DNA from: Paramecium pentaurelia
Lineage: Eukaryota > Ciliophora > Oligohymenophorea > Peniculida > Parameciidae
Length of the DNA: 64,000 bases
Direction: 5' to 3'
NCBI GenBank assembly: GCA_905183005.1
Contig: CAJJDO010000105.1
Span: 128,581 to 192,580, forward strand
The translations under genes and the position numbers were made by a program. Within the stretch, counting starts at the first letter, position 1; every line of letters begins with the position of its first letter. Positions 24,790 through 36,952 of the stretch are shown here, piece after piece. The notes below the pieces were generated by a model, which saw only the letters and a program-made list of their open reading frames with translations, did no database searches and was not told the origin of the DNA.

Positions 24790-27502
24790 ATGATCTTCTA
24801 ACTCCGTTACAATACTAAATTATCTGAATCTTTAAACAATAGCAAAGATTACTATTCCATGCAAAATACAAAATGGGTTGCTCCAAGACCAAATTAACAT
24901 AGACTTGAACATTTGTAATTCACTTAAAGAAATAAACCTCGTGCTAAATATCCATAAGAAATGCTTCTATGTCTTGTTTCTAAGGGACTTGTTCCCATAG
25001 AGAAATAAAGAATAGTAAATCTATAATCTAATGACACTTCATGTAATTATAAGGATATTACATCTGAAATCAAATAAGAAAACCATCCTTACTACGGTTC
25101 AAAACTTAATCCATCTATGTCAGAAGTTGAACGATGTAACTAAATTAAATAACCTCTTAGAAAATAAAAAAGTATTACCTCCACTTTAGTTTATAGCTGT
25201 CCGCCCTTAAATTAGAACTTAATCAAAAGATAAAGATCCCATTGAAACTTCTACTTCCAAAAGTTGTAAATTAGTAAGTCCTATGATCAATAGAAGTGAT
25301 CAAAAGAAAAATGTGAAACGCTCAGAATCCAAAGATAATAGTGATTAAATTGGCAGAACTTCCTCAACACCTTTTATTCATAAAACTCTTCAAAATGATA
25401 ATTTGACCAGTAGATCAGGATCACCAAATCAAAGATCAAGTTCTAAACCAACCAAAACTTAAAAAATAAACATTTAACCAAAATTGACATAAATAAATGA
25501 GAGGAGATATACTCAAAATCATTAAGATTCTCATGTGTAACCATAGAGTAATTTAAAAATGGCTGAATCAACTGATAAGAAATTACAAGTAAAAAGAAAG
25601 AAAAGACAATTATAAACAACATAATAACAATAGATCTTATAACAACAAAATTCTTAAAAAGATAAACTTAATCAAAAACATACATCTTATCGTTGCTTTA
25701 TAAATAAAATCAATTTCTCTAATAATCAATGTATTTAATCTCCATTAAAGATGGATGTGCCTGCTTATTACTTTTATGTAGGTAAGGGTAATAATGGAAG
25801 TTTGTTAAAGAATCTCTTCAGATAAAGATGGTGGTGGTAAGAAGTAGAAACATTGGATATGAGCAAAGTGAATATGGCTTGGACTTAATTGAAATAAAAT
25901 ACATGTATTGAATGTTTACCTACTTTTAATATGGCTACTAATGATACAAACTATAATAATGATTCATTTATTTAAAGTATTGAAGAAACTGTTGTTGAAT
26001 CAAGTGATTCTGAATTGGATATACATGTTAAACCTAGATCTGTTCCTGTTTTGAGTATCAATTAATAATTAAGATAATCAAATCAATCTAAGAAAAAATT
26101 GTAAATCACTAATTTGAATCAATTAAAAAGGATCTTTAATTAGATTGATTTACATAAAATTTTAGCCTATATGGAAGAAAATAATTAGTGGGATTCATAA
26201 ATTGTATTTAGTGATTGTACTGAGAAATTGCTAATGTCCATCAAAGGAGTAAAAATATTTACATAATTGCTTAGTTGCAAACCTCCATTCATTATGATAG
26301 TAAGAATTACAAGATGCATAATCATATGCAAGACAATTGGCATTTGGGAAATAAGAAAGCACTATTTTATAATATGAGAAATTACTTCAAAACTATTAAG
26401 GAAGATTATACTAAATATATTCCAATTACATTTCATATCTAAAAGGGAATGACTGATACTGAGTATTTCAAATTTGTTGATTATTATAACAAAAGATAAG
26501 ATGAAATTAAAGAACTCGAACGTAAGTTATAATTAGAGTATCGAAGAGATAAAAGATAGAAACCTATTAATCTTTGGATTGTTAAACCAGGTGAATGTAC
26601 TAACAGAGGAAATGGAATTACTGTTTGTTAAGATTTATAAGAAATCAACAAAATTTTAAATGAAGAATAACCTGATGGCCGTTAAAGAACTTATATTGTC
26701 TAATAATATATTGATAATCCATTCTTATACAATAAAAGGAAATTTGATATTAGATGCTATATGTTATTGACCTCTTAAAATGGAATCTTTAAAGGATACT
26801 GGTATTAAGAAGGTTATATTCGAACATCATCCAAAGAATTTACAACTAAATGTTTAAATAAATATATACACTTAACTAATGATGCTGTTTAATCAAAAGA
26901 TGAGGATTATGGTAAATTTGAGTTTGGTAATAAGATCTCCTTTCTCGAATATTAAAGATATCTTGATACTTATCATCCTTAATCTAAATTCAATTTTTTT
27001 ATTGATATTTATCCAAAGATGAAAAATATTGCTTTAGATCTTATGAAAGCATCTTATGGTAAAATAGATCCATAGAGAAGATCAAATAGTTTTGAAGTAC
27101 AATATAAATTATATTCTTAGTTATTTGGATTAGATTTTATGATTGATGATAATTTTAAGCTTTGGCTTATTGAAGCAAACACAAATCCATGTCTAGAATT
27201 ATCCTGTCCTCTTTTGAGTAGAATTATCCCTGCCATGGTTGAGAACTTATTTCGGTATTTAAACTATAATCTATATTATTAGAATTGCAATCGATCCCAT
27301 TTTCCCTCCTCCTTATTTTGAAGAATGGCCTCAAAATAAAAGGTTATTCATTCCTGATAATGTACTTGAGAATAATCGATTTGATCTTATATTTGATGAA
27401 TTAATAGAGAAGAAGGCTATGATCAATCTATACAGAGATAGTAAAGTTGAATAAGATTGTTTCAAAATAGAGGAAGAAGAAGAGGAAGAAGAGAAAGATT
27501 GA
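24790..27502 (+). CDS. Tubulin tyrosine ligase-like (TTLL) protein
   Basis: 877 residues, introns at 25172-25196, 26249-26274 and 27255-27282. The N-terminal about 430 residues are disordered, rich in Ser, Lys and Gln. The C-terminal half is an ATP-grasp TTL domain: NLWIVKPGECTNRGNGITV, TYIVQQYIDNPFLYNKRKFDIRCYML, FKLWLIEANTNPCLELSCPLLSRI, then AIDPIFPPPYFEEWP. TTLL enzymes add Tyr, Glu or Gly to tubulin tails. The NTNPCLE ending belongs to the ciliate-expanded branch, not to the classic glutamylases with NxSP. Which amino acid it ligates cannot be read here. It ends in an acidic EEEEEEEEKD-type tail. Confidence 0.93.
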
Positions 27503-27677
27503 CACTTTAATGTAATTATTATTATTTAAATATTATATTCAATAAAATTCTATTATTTATTCAAGATTTGAAAAAAGTAAACATTTTATAATTACATTTT
27601 TGTATTCTCTAAATTTTTATTAATTATTTATTACATTTAAAAATATATTAATAATAATAAAGTTGTTAAATTACTAA

Positions 27678-28837
27678 ATGCAGTTAAATAATTAAATGGA
27701 TGCAATATTCTAATAAGAGAAAGAATAAATTCTTAAAGAATTTGAATCTAAACTTCATCGACTATAATTATAAGTTCAAAACAAATAATATTAAGATGGA
27801 AGTGAATATTTTGGAGAACTTAATAATGACCTAAGATGGGGTTAGGGAGTATATTACTATTTTACAGGAGATGTATATGCTGGATAATGGGCCAATGATT
27901 TATTTGATGGAGATGGAACATATATATTTGCATCTGGAGAAAGATACCAAGGTTAATTGAAGGAGGGGAAAAAACATGGTTTTGGTACCTACTACTATTT
28001 GAATGGTAATAGTTATACTGGAAATTGGGCTAATGATAAGAAGTAAGGAAGGGGAATTTATGTATATGCATAAACTAATGAAAAATATGATGGGGAATGG
28101 AATAATGGATTAAGATAAGGTTATGGTACATTTACATATCAATGTGGAGTGTATGATGGTGAATTTAATAATAATGTTAAAGAAGGTAAGGGGGTTTTAA
28201 AGTATAAAAGTGGAGCAATCTTAGATGGTGAATGGAAGAAGGATAAAGTAGAAGGTGAAGCAAAATTGACATTACCAAATGGAGATTATTATAAAGGAAC
28301 TTGGATTGGAAGTCATATGAATGGTTATGGAAGATACTAATATTAAAGTGGTGGATATTATGAAGGTTGGTGGAAGCAAGATTTATTTCATGGAGAAGGA
28401 ATGTTGACTTATGAAAATGGTGATATTTATAGAGGAGAATTTTAGAATGGTCTAAAACATGGAAAAGGAATATATTTACATTAAAATGGTGATTAATATG
28501 AGGGTGAATTTAAAAATGATATGAGAGAAGGGACAGGAGTGTTAAGAATGAAGAATGGAGATATATATGAAGGAGAATGGTCAAATTCACTTAAAGAAGG
28601 AAAGGGAATCTACTATTATTCAAATGGAGATAGATTTGAAGTATTTATTTAAATTAATAAATTTAGGGTAATTTTTTAGGTGGAAAAAGATCTGGTCATG
28701 GAATTCTTTATTGGTCAGAGAAATAATTTGTTAATGGTTTCTGGGTAGATGATATAATGAATGGATAAGGAGTTTTGATGAAAGAAAATGGAGATAAACT
28801 ATAAGCCCTATTTAAAAATAATAAATTAGTTGCATGA
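27678..28837 (+). CDS. MORN-repeat protein
   Basis: 377 residues with one intron (28641-28666). After an N-terminal helix of about 45 residues the protein consists of about 13 MORN repeats, each near 23 residues (Y-x-G-E-W/F-x-N-x-x-x-G-x-G-x-Y). Examples are YAGQWANDLFDGDGTYIF and YEGEWSNSLKEGKGIYYY. MORN proteins associate with membranes or cytoskeleton and are common in cilia and basal bodies. No kinase or other catalytic domain is attached. Spacing to the upstream TTLL gene is 175 bp on the same strand. Confidence 0.94.
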
Positions 28838-28937
28838 ACTTTATTAATATTAAATTATACTAAATTTTAATGTCTTGAAAGTCTTTTTTTGAGAATCTAA
28901 GATAGTATCTATATACTTTAATTTTTATCATATATTT

Positions 28938-31014
28938 TCATCCCTAATTAGATGGAAATTGATCTATTTTATCTTCTTCGCAAAAAATCATTTCTTCTTT
29001 TAAAGCTATTTCTTTTTCTAAAATTTAGGACAAACTTGAACCAAGTAACTCTAGTAATCTTTAATTGAAGTTAATTAATTGATATTCCCCTTTCATTTCT
29101 TGTTTCTAAATTTAATGATAAGCATTAACTAGATCATTAAATTGCTTAAATAAAGCAAATTCTTATGATTTTGTATCAATATCTGCAACAATTATTCTAA
29201 ATTTATAATTAAAATTACTTTGTTCGTCTTCTCATTTATGAATCTTAGTACAAAGCGATTATCGGTTTTTGACTGAAATTAAAAATACCAATTTGATTAC
29301 TATCTAATAGTATTTTCTTGAATTTTTATATTTCATGCAATTATTTAAGTATATATTCTATATCTAACTCTTTGTTTACTTAATTACTAAAATAGAAATC
29401 TAATAATTACATAGCTTTCTCTACAACAATTCCATCATCATTTTTTAAACAATCAAATGGTAAAAAAGATGAAATAATCATCCTTAACCCAATCTTTACT
29501 TTATATTTCTTTTTCATATAATGACAAAATTAATCAAAGTATTTAGATACTTAATTTTTCATTTAAGTTATCATAGGTTTATCAGGTACAGTCTAATTAG
29601 TATTAAGAATCTTTTTTTAATAATTCTAATTTTCATTTTAATCATTTTCAATCCCTTCCTATTAATTAAAAGTACTAATTACATTTTATTAATTTATATT
29701 TAAACACAAATTTGGAGATTAGCCTATTGAATCTATTTATTTTTTGGATTATCTTTTTTAGAATATTAATTTTTATTTTGCTTTAGTTATTATATTAGAG
29801 AGATGGCTTTATTTGGTATTTTATTTTTTCAAACTCATATCAAATTCATATAAATCATTTGCCATTGAAATTTTTAAATGTTCTCTATTGTAAATAGAAA
29901 CAAAAATTCCCACAATCACAATCATAAATTAAGTGAATCCTCCTAAATAACTTAGTAATTCATCTAATCTCATAAAATCTCTTTATATAATATATTTATA
30001 AGGACTTCTACTAAAATAAAAAGCTCCATAATTATTTTGAGTTAAATAATTAATAGAAATCTAATCTCTTTAATCTCCATGTTCCCTATAAGGATAGATT
30101 TCTTTTTCTATATCTGGATACATCAATATGCCTCTATCTGAATTAACTTCTTTATATCGAAAGAATATATCAGATTAAATGAACATTGTATTTGGAACGA
30201 ACGAATAAAATGTATCTGTCGACAGTAAAGGTTATATATAATCTTTTGGTTTTTATGCATTGACAAGCTAATTATTAATAATATTGATTACATAATTTAT
30301 TTAATAAAGTTAGAATCTAAAACTTCCCCAATTCTAAGTTGCCTCTTTAATTTATTCAGGAGATTTACAAGTTGGTTTCCATGAGAATGTACTTTCAGAA
30401 TCATTTACGCAATTCTTTACTGAAAATTTTAAAAAGTAGTAATCAGTACCTATATTAATAATATTTAGTATCTTACTTGCCCATGTACCACCAACTGTTA
30501 GATTCAATGAATTCTCATTATTTAAATTAGGACATAAAAAATTAGATATATTTAATTTATTATATTGTTCTTCAAATTTAATATTGTATTTTTCAAATAT
30601 GATTTAGAAATGATTATATGTGCATTAGACTAAATCTATATATTAGGAAGGAAATTTGTATTAAGTTCCATTATCATACCTACGGTAATGCCGTTGTTCT
30701 ATAGTTACATTGAAAAAAGGGTTATTTATGAAATCTTATTGTTCAATCTAAATTGCAAACATAAAAGAAGATGGATCTAATATTAATAATTCTGGACTAT
30801 CTTCAAAAACTAATTATTCATTTGAAGTCACAGATGTCATATTTAAAAAACTTAAGATATTTGAGTAAAAGAAACTGATGATAGTAGCAATCATACACAT
30901 AGATAAAAATCCTCCAAAACTTGTTTAATACTTTTCCCTTTATCGAAAACTCAAGCTTATGGATTGACCAAAAATATCCACTTATCTAAGAATTTCTTAA
31001 ATTTAAGTTATCAT
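28938..31014 (-). CDS. Ciliate two-helix membrane protein with large extracellular loop
   Basis: 684 residues, one 22-nt intron (29197-29218). Near the N-terminus, after DIFGQSISLSFRQREKYQTSFGG, lies membrane helix 1 (FLSMCMIATIISFFYS). It is followed by a loop of about 330 residues with several Cys and N-glycosylation-like sites. Then comes SYLGGFTQFMIVIVGIFVSIYN (helix 2) and a cytosolic tail of about 240 residues, charged and helical. The FG...YQT.FGG start, the loop and the L-L-S-Y-L-G-G-F second helix mark a large family seen in ciliates and known only as transmembrane proteins. Function is unknown. The stop is 100 bp from the convergent MORN gene. Confidence 0.85.
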
Positions 31015-31056
31015 AATTATTATTTAAATTCACATAATATGATATTGTTTTAATAT

Positions 31057-32066
31057 TCAAAATTCTTTTAATTTATTAATAATTCTTTAAGATGAGTCCT
31101 CCGACATAGCTGTTTTGAGAAAAGAAAGTATCTTTATATTATTAGGATAATTCATTTATTCCCAAATGTATCCAACTTCATTAAAATTACATTTATGAAG
31201 TTTAAATAAATCCACCAATTCATCTATTAGACTAAACTTAAAAAAATATATACTTTTAATTAGTTCCTAGTGATCTATAAAATATTGGTGCTACAAGTAC
31301 AGGAACTATTTGAAAGTGTTAGAAAGACCAAATTAAAAATTAACACTGAAATTAATTAAAGACCTTTGGAAACAAATAATAGTCGCCATTTAAATGTCTT
31401 TATATTTCTATTTAATATTCATCTTTAACTCTTCCAGTATTTTTGATTGTTTATTATTTCCAAAAATTTAAAGTTTGAATTCCATTGATACTAGTTAATA
31501 ATATTTTGAATTATGAACTCCAAAATTAATTTTTAATTGTAAGATTTTAAAGAAATTTAATAATTTAAACTTCATCTGTAGTTTATTCATATTGTGATAA
31601 AACTAAACCACCTAATAAGAATTGCTGTTCTTTTCTCTCTGGAAGATTATAAAGTCTAGCATATTTGTTGTAAAAGACATAATTTTGAGGATACTTTTAA
31701 TCACTTACTTATTGCTACTCTTATCCATACTTAATAAACTGAAAATATGAAATTCTGTTACTTCATCAAGAATCTATTGATTTTATTACTAGGTTAAATA
31801 CTCTCTATTTTAGTACATAAAATCCCAAATTCCAGGTGTTTAATAATTAAATGATATAATCATTTCAAATAATTTATCTTTTTCATTTTGATTTAAATGA
31901 GAAATTTTATCAATAAATAGTGAACAAAATGAAGTAATCGTATTTTTTTATTAAAAATCACGTTATTATATTAATTCTTTTAAGACATTGAAATGTAAAT
32001 CCCAATTAAATTTGATTATATCACTTTTATCTAATTTATTTGCAATTCTCAGTATTGTAATATATT
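31057..32066 (-). CDS. Helical protein, 5' part uncertain
   Basis: A frame open from about 32066 to TGA 31057-31059 with introns 31739-31761 and 31232-31253, together about 320 residues. Both introns restore the frame. The product is all-helical, e.g. DIIKFNWDLHFNVLKELIQQ, KYARLYNLPERKEQQFLLGG and NFNEVGYIWEQMNYP. I recognise no domain. There is no ATG near the 5' edge of the open part, which suggests it continues upstream and may be one gene with 32318-32940; the 250 bp between them does not connect in any simple spliced frame. The proteins have the repeated-helix look of mitochondrial RNA-binding proteins, an inference only. Confidence 0.6.
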
Positions 32067-32317
32067 ATTACACTTATTATTATTAATTATATATATTACT
32101 TGCTAATTGTGTCATACCATTTTTATAGGTTTGAATTGATTATTCAAATTATTTTACTGTATTATGTAAAAAAGATTAATCAAAGGTGGTACCTAAATGG
32201 TGATATGCACAAAAGATATCACCATAACTATGAGTTGGAAATTTCTTTATTTATGTTGCAATATATTCAAAAAGATCAGGAAATGCATACAATGGTTTTT
32301 AATGCAGGGTATGAAGC
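32067..32317. other. Unexplained segment splitting two reverse-strand gene parts
   Basis: 250 bp that cannot be read as exon or short intron on the - strand. On + there is a frame without an ATG start (about 32100-32333) with glutamine encoded only by CAA/CAG and less AT-rich than its surroundings (GDMHKRYHHNYELEISLF). It could be an exon of an unrecognised gene, an insertion or a relic. Confidence 0.4.
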
Positions 32318-32940
32318 TCAGCAAAATATCTAAATTAAATTTTGTTCTACAATTAACCTAAAGCATTTAAGTAAAATTTAGACTTAAGATTACTTTATAT
32401 TTAATTAATTTAGGACTTTAATCAATTAATGATCATCTTCTGTTAAATTAAACTTTCTAGTCAAAGCTCTAAGTAATCTTACATATTATTCTCCAGGAAT
32501 ACTTTAGTTGATTTTAATATGTGTTAAAATTTGATCTTGAAATTTATTTGTATCACTTCTTAATAGAGTTAAATTGTAATATGTATCACATAAGACATTT
32601 ATTGGATATTGCAATAAATTATCTGCTTTTTTCGCCAAAAATTATCTAACAGGTTCTAATTTTCTATCATAACCCAAATGATCAAATATATGAGAAAATG
32701 AATCTAAACCACATTAGAGTCCTAAAATTAATTATTAAACAATTAACCATAATTATCCAATTAAGAATTAGAATTAGGAAGTCTATCTAGTATTTCTTAA
32801 TAATCTCTAGATTTGATTGCCTTATCTATATTACGATTGACATAATTCAACTCTTTGATACTTGTAGATAATCTACTAAGCAATGTATTTATGTCTTTTA
32901 ATTGAACACAAAAAGGTCTTTTAGATATAAATTATAGCAT
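32318..32940 (-). CDS. Helical protein, possibly N-terminal part of 31057-32066 gene
   Basis: 198 residues from ATG 32940 to TGA 32318, with one 26-nt intron (32722-32747) that starts GTT. The product is helical: QLKDINTLLSRLSTSIKELN, CGLDSFSHIFDHLGYDRKLE, ILTHIKINQSIPGEQYVRLL and KFNLTEDDHQLIKVLNQL. The regular pairs of helices suggest a helical-repeat protein; no family recognised. The last codons before the stop are in the odd segment described at 32067, so the true 3' end may differ. It shares style with the downstream helical frame, so a single split gene is plausible. Confidence 0.55.
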
Positions 32941-33016
32941 TTTTATTATTTAATGTTTTATAACCTTCCAAGAACTCCATATATAAAAACAAGAGTACAA
33001 CCAAGAGTTTTATACA

Positions 33017-33608
33017 ATGGATTTGAAAAGTACAAGTAAGTCTCTATAACAGCACAAAAATAGTAAAGGTTCAAAATACTTTTGAATATTACCATTATTT
33101 ATAAAAGAAAAAGGAGTATTAAGATTAATAGAAGGAATTATTGGAAGGATTGAAAATAGAGAATGAAGATATGAAAAAGTTATCTTATTCAGTAAAATGT
33201 TTTGGAGTTAGTAACAAAGAAGGAAAATTTGGAGTTCAAAGCCAGCGTAAATTTATGGGTGGATCATTCGAATCCCAACCAAATTATGAGGTGAATGTTT
33301 AAAGTGAAAGAATATCTTATCCTTTCAAGTCAAAACGCCTAATTTCTAGCCGAAGATAATTAAGAGACAAATAGAAACCCCACTCCGAAATTCTCAAATT
33401 GCCAGAGAGACCAGAAACAGTCAGAACAGAACTCGTCTCAAACGTCGATAAAATAGTTAGGAAATCGCGCTTAAAGTTTAAACAATAACATTCTCAACCA
33501 TAGCCCGAGATAGCATTCGAGAAAGGAAAAGCTAAGTATCAATCTTATAGTCGTCTCCTCTCAGAGGCCCATAGTCATGAAAGTTTTTATAAAATCCTTA
33601 GTCCTTGA
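33017..33608 (+). CDS. Small basic hypothetical protein
   Basis: 187 residues with one 28-nt intron (33036-33063). It starts with a short coiled-coil-like helix (FEYYHYLQKKKEYQDQQKEL) and continues as a basic, disordered protein rich in Ser, Arg, Lys and Gln (SSRRQLRDKQKPHSEIL, KIVRKSRLKFKQQHSQPQPE). It uses more CG-containing codons (CGT, CGC, TCG, GTC) than its neighbours, especially between about 33300 and 33560. No domain recognised; the frame and intron are convincing. Confidence 0.68.
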
Positions 33609-33858
33609 TTTTTTAAGACTCTTTTTATATTTTTAAATTGATCATTACTTATAATAAACTATCATTATTATATATAAATCAATGATATTATATGCTATAA
33701 AAATAAATTAGATTTTCTTCATATATAACATTTAATTTGATTCTGTGTACTTATTTTAATAATAAGAATGATATACATTTAAAGGATAGCCTATAGGTTA
33801 ATTAAGAAAATAAATAAATAATTTTATATCTAAAAATAACACCAATATAATTATTAAG

Positions 33859-34790
33859 TCATATAATATATGATCTTAATTGCTTATCATAGAATGAAGA
33901 TGTCACTATTAGATTATTATACCAATCCATAGCATAAGCAAGAGAAGAATGATCTTTAAATTCCTATATTAATTAAACTAAGATAATATATAACATAGTA
34001 CCTTATTTATTATTAATTTCAATCAACTCATATTTATGCTCTTAAAATAGTCCATTCAAATATTAATTCCCTTTCTTTATAATTCTCCATATTCCCCCTT
34101 CTCTTTTGTATTCTTCTATCGGAAAATTTGGTTGTCTTTTATCAAATATTCTAATATAACCATCAAATGATCCTGTAATTAAGTTATGTTCTCCATCATT
34201 TAATAAGTAGGTGATTCCTTAAGAATGTGATCTATATGTATTATAAAACATATATACTTTTTGTCTTTTTTTAATAATCCAATTCTTGCATCGTAATAAT
34301 TAAGACAAGCATCATCACTTCCACTATAAAATAAATCTTCATTTGTATTATCTAAAAGTGTGCACCATACTGAATATTCATGAGATTTTTATTAATATAT
34401 AATCTATCCTTCTTTTTGTAAAATCACTTCACCATTATCTCCTCCCAATAATAAACTTTATTGAATATTACAATCTAAATATAATAATTTAATGTTTTAA
34501 AAGCATTCTACAAAGGATTGCTTGTTTTTTAAACTAAATTTATTATCCTATATATTAACAGTCCAAACATCTCCTTTCCATGTACAAATTGTAATTTAAT
34601 CATTAATTATTTTAAAATGCAGTATTCCATCACAATCCAATTTATCAATAATGTTTAAGTTTTTGTTTAACAATAACAATACTCCAGTTTTAGTATCATC
34701 ATTAATAAAATCATAAGTCGAAACTACTATATGATTTTCATCAATAATTGAAATACAATCAGGACAATAATCTAAAAGTATATTATTCAT
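33859..34790 (-). CDS. DPH7: Diphthine methyltransferase (DPH7), WD40 protein
   Basis: 293 residues, introns 34232-34257 and 33978-34001. DPH7 is the WD40 demethylase/methylesterase of the diphthamide pathway on elongation factor 2. WD-type blades are visible: DNGEVILQKEGQIIYQQKSH with EYSVWCTLL, LFYSGSDDACLNYYDAR, NLITGSFDGYIRIFDKR. The end, DHSSLAYAMDWYNNLIVTSSFYDKQL, matches the family's conserved HxSLAYGxDW...SFYDxxL signature. The N-terminus (LLDYCPDCISIIDENHIVVSTYDF) fits the first blade. Slightly shorter than animal DPH7. It acts in the cytosol. Confidence 0.87.
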
Positions 34791-35199
34791 AAAGTATTAA
34801 TCAAATAAAACAATATATTCATATAATCGATAATAAAATAATTAATAGTGATATTATATTCATTTATTATGCATTAATTATTAATGTTAATATGTACTTT
34901 AATAATTGATATAATTATCATTATTTACTAATTTAATATTTTGATTATTTATCTCTTGTATACAATTAAGAATATTTCTATTAATTATTAGAGTTATTTC
35001 ATATAAGTGATTCAATTTAATAGCTATAAAATAAAAAGATCTTTCTTATAATAAATATTTTGTTTAAAATGTACCAGGTTTAGGTATTTGAATATTTTAA
35101 TTAACAGTTATTTAAGTGTTTTCATTATTTTTATTCTTTGTGTTTCATTCCTCTATAATAATATAGTAATAATTATTGATTTAGTTATTAATTAAAATA
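34791..35199. other. AT-rich divergent intergenic region
   Basis: About 410 bp upstream of DPH7 (-) and the small protein at 35200 (+). Only AT-rich sequence was seen. Confidence 0.55.
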
Positions 35200-35523
35200 A
35201 TGGAAATTTAGTTCGTAGACGAGAAATTTGAATATTTTATTTAGGATTAGTTGTATGAAAATTTACGAGTTGAGGATGACCCTTCAAAAGTAAAGGAATA
35301 TTTCATCCTCTTAATGAGTGATTTAATAAAAGATAAAGAAGTAAAAATTGAGCCACTAAATGATTAAAAAGAATATGTGGCATAAGTAGGGAATGGTGAC
35401 TGTTACTTAATTAAATAAAGTAAAATATTTAAGTGCAATTCATTTTCAGCTCTTAAATCAAAATACTTACAAAATTGTGCTACAGCTTTAAGTAATATGA
35501 TTGATCTAACATTAAATAAGTGA
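35200..35523 (+). CDS. Small hypothetical protein
   Basis: 107 residues read straight through, or 97 if a possible 30-nt intron (about 35419-35448, GTAAAA...TTTCAG) is removed; both keep the frame. The N-terminal half is acidic and helical (QFVDEKFEYFIQDQLYENLR), with DDPSKVKEYFILLMSDLI. The end has NCATALSNMIDLTLNK. The Cys/Leu pattern does not point to a known family. Coding character is good over the first 65 residues, less clear after. Confidence 0.6.
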
Positions 35524-35906
35524 ATTATAAATTTTATATATATTAAATATAAAAATTTCGTTATTTTAGTTTGATTTATAGATAATTTATTCAATTTTCA
35601 TTATGATCCTCTTAATAATACCCTTAACTAAAAATATATTAGGTTTTGAACTTTATTTATAATTAAAATTAATTTCTGGATTTATTTGATTTTGTTTTCC
35701 ATAACATCTATTACTAAATGGAAAAATTAACAAATAATTCAATATTAATCCCAAGACTTGTACTTCAGATAAGTATTATATTTAATAATTTATAATTAGA
35801 AAAATTATTTTTTATTTAATTAGGTTTCAATTAATAATTTATTATCTTTATAAAATATATATAAAAAAGTATTGGTAGGATTCTATAAATAAATAACTAT
35901 TCATAT
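35524..35906. other. AT-rich spacer
   Basis: About 380 bp between convergent stops. No gene, RNA or repeat seen. Confidence 0.6.
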
Positions 35907-36897
35907 TCATTCACTTATTGATAGTTTAGCCTCATTTTGTATAATTTAATCATAGATTTCTATCAATTTTGCTCCTAATCGATACCCTCCAATAGATAAG
36001 TTTTCTTCACAAAATTCAATGGCTTATTTTTCATAATCCTTATTGTAGGAATTTGATGTCGCTACCATGGGATAAACAAATTATTATGCTTATCTAAAAC
36101 CAAGGTAAGTCCAAACAGAAGGATTACTAGATAACAAATTTCTTAATACGTCATGTCATAATTGCTGTATTTTGATTTTGGGAATTTAGTCATTAATTCT
36201 TTAGACCATTTGTCTAAATACTCACTATCAGTTTAACTTAGTGGTCTAGCCATGAAACTATTATTAGGGGCAAAGGAGACAGCTCCAGAATCCCAAAAAG
36301 AATGAAAGTTCATGAGTGTTCCATTTGATAACTTAATATATATAATTTAAATACTTAGATCTTCATAAAGTTTCCACCTGCATCTCCATTAGGGTAGCTA
36401 CTATTCCAAAAAGTAGTATCATGTAAAGGTTGATGTATATCACCAATCACATGTAATAAAACTCTCATCATCTATGCTTTAAAAACTGTATGACGATTTT
36501 TTGAAGTCTTGGGATTAGTTAAAACTGACACTGCCTGATTAATAGCATAGATTGAGTTTATATTTCTACCTTAATCATCAATCTTTATCAATAATCTAAG
36601 AAATAGTCTATAATTTTACCCATCTGGATTGATTGGTCTATCAGTGTAATGCCAATCATTAAGAAATCCGGTTCCTGTTTCTTTTATATCATCTAACCAA
36701 ACTGCTGCTTCAGCAAATGTGTTAGATCTACCATCTGTAAGGGAATTGAAGTCTTAAACTAGCGAATCTGCCCAAGCCAAGACATCTGGTCTATTATCCT
36801 TGAGAAAATTCTTTGCGATTTGGGCTGTCATCATATGACCAACTTCCCACCAACAATAGACTACAGAAATAAGATAACAGAAGACAAATCCTTTCAT
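35907..36897 (-). CDS. S1/P1 nuclease (zinc-dependent, secreted)
   Basis: 314 residues, introns at 36332-36354 and 36127-36149. These enzymes cut single-stranded nucleic acid and 3'-phosphates using three zinc ions. A 15-residue signal peptide (MKGFVFCYLISVVYC) is followed directly by WWEVGHMM, so cleavage exposes the N-terminal Trp that binds zinc in this family. The other ligands are in place: WLDDI, DWHYTDR, LLHVIGDIHQPLH and NFHSFWDS, plus DAGGN. Length is typical. The second intron is placed so that YDMTNPSVWTYLGF reads through. It is likely a lysosomal or secreted digestive enzyme. Confidence 0.95.
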
Positions 36898-36952
36898 TAA
36901 TACGATTATTAAATACTCAAATGTAGTAAATTAATACCTCATATTTATATAA

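Noticed and set aside
32130..32170. A possible retained internal eliminated sequence with a TACAGTAA-like end
   Set aside because: One end fits the TAYAGYNR consensus on the - strand, but the other end matches poorly and the implied length (about 34 bp) falls in a size class rare for such elements.
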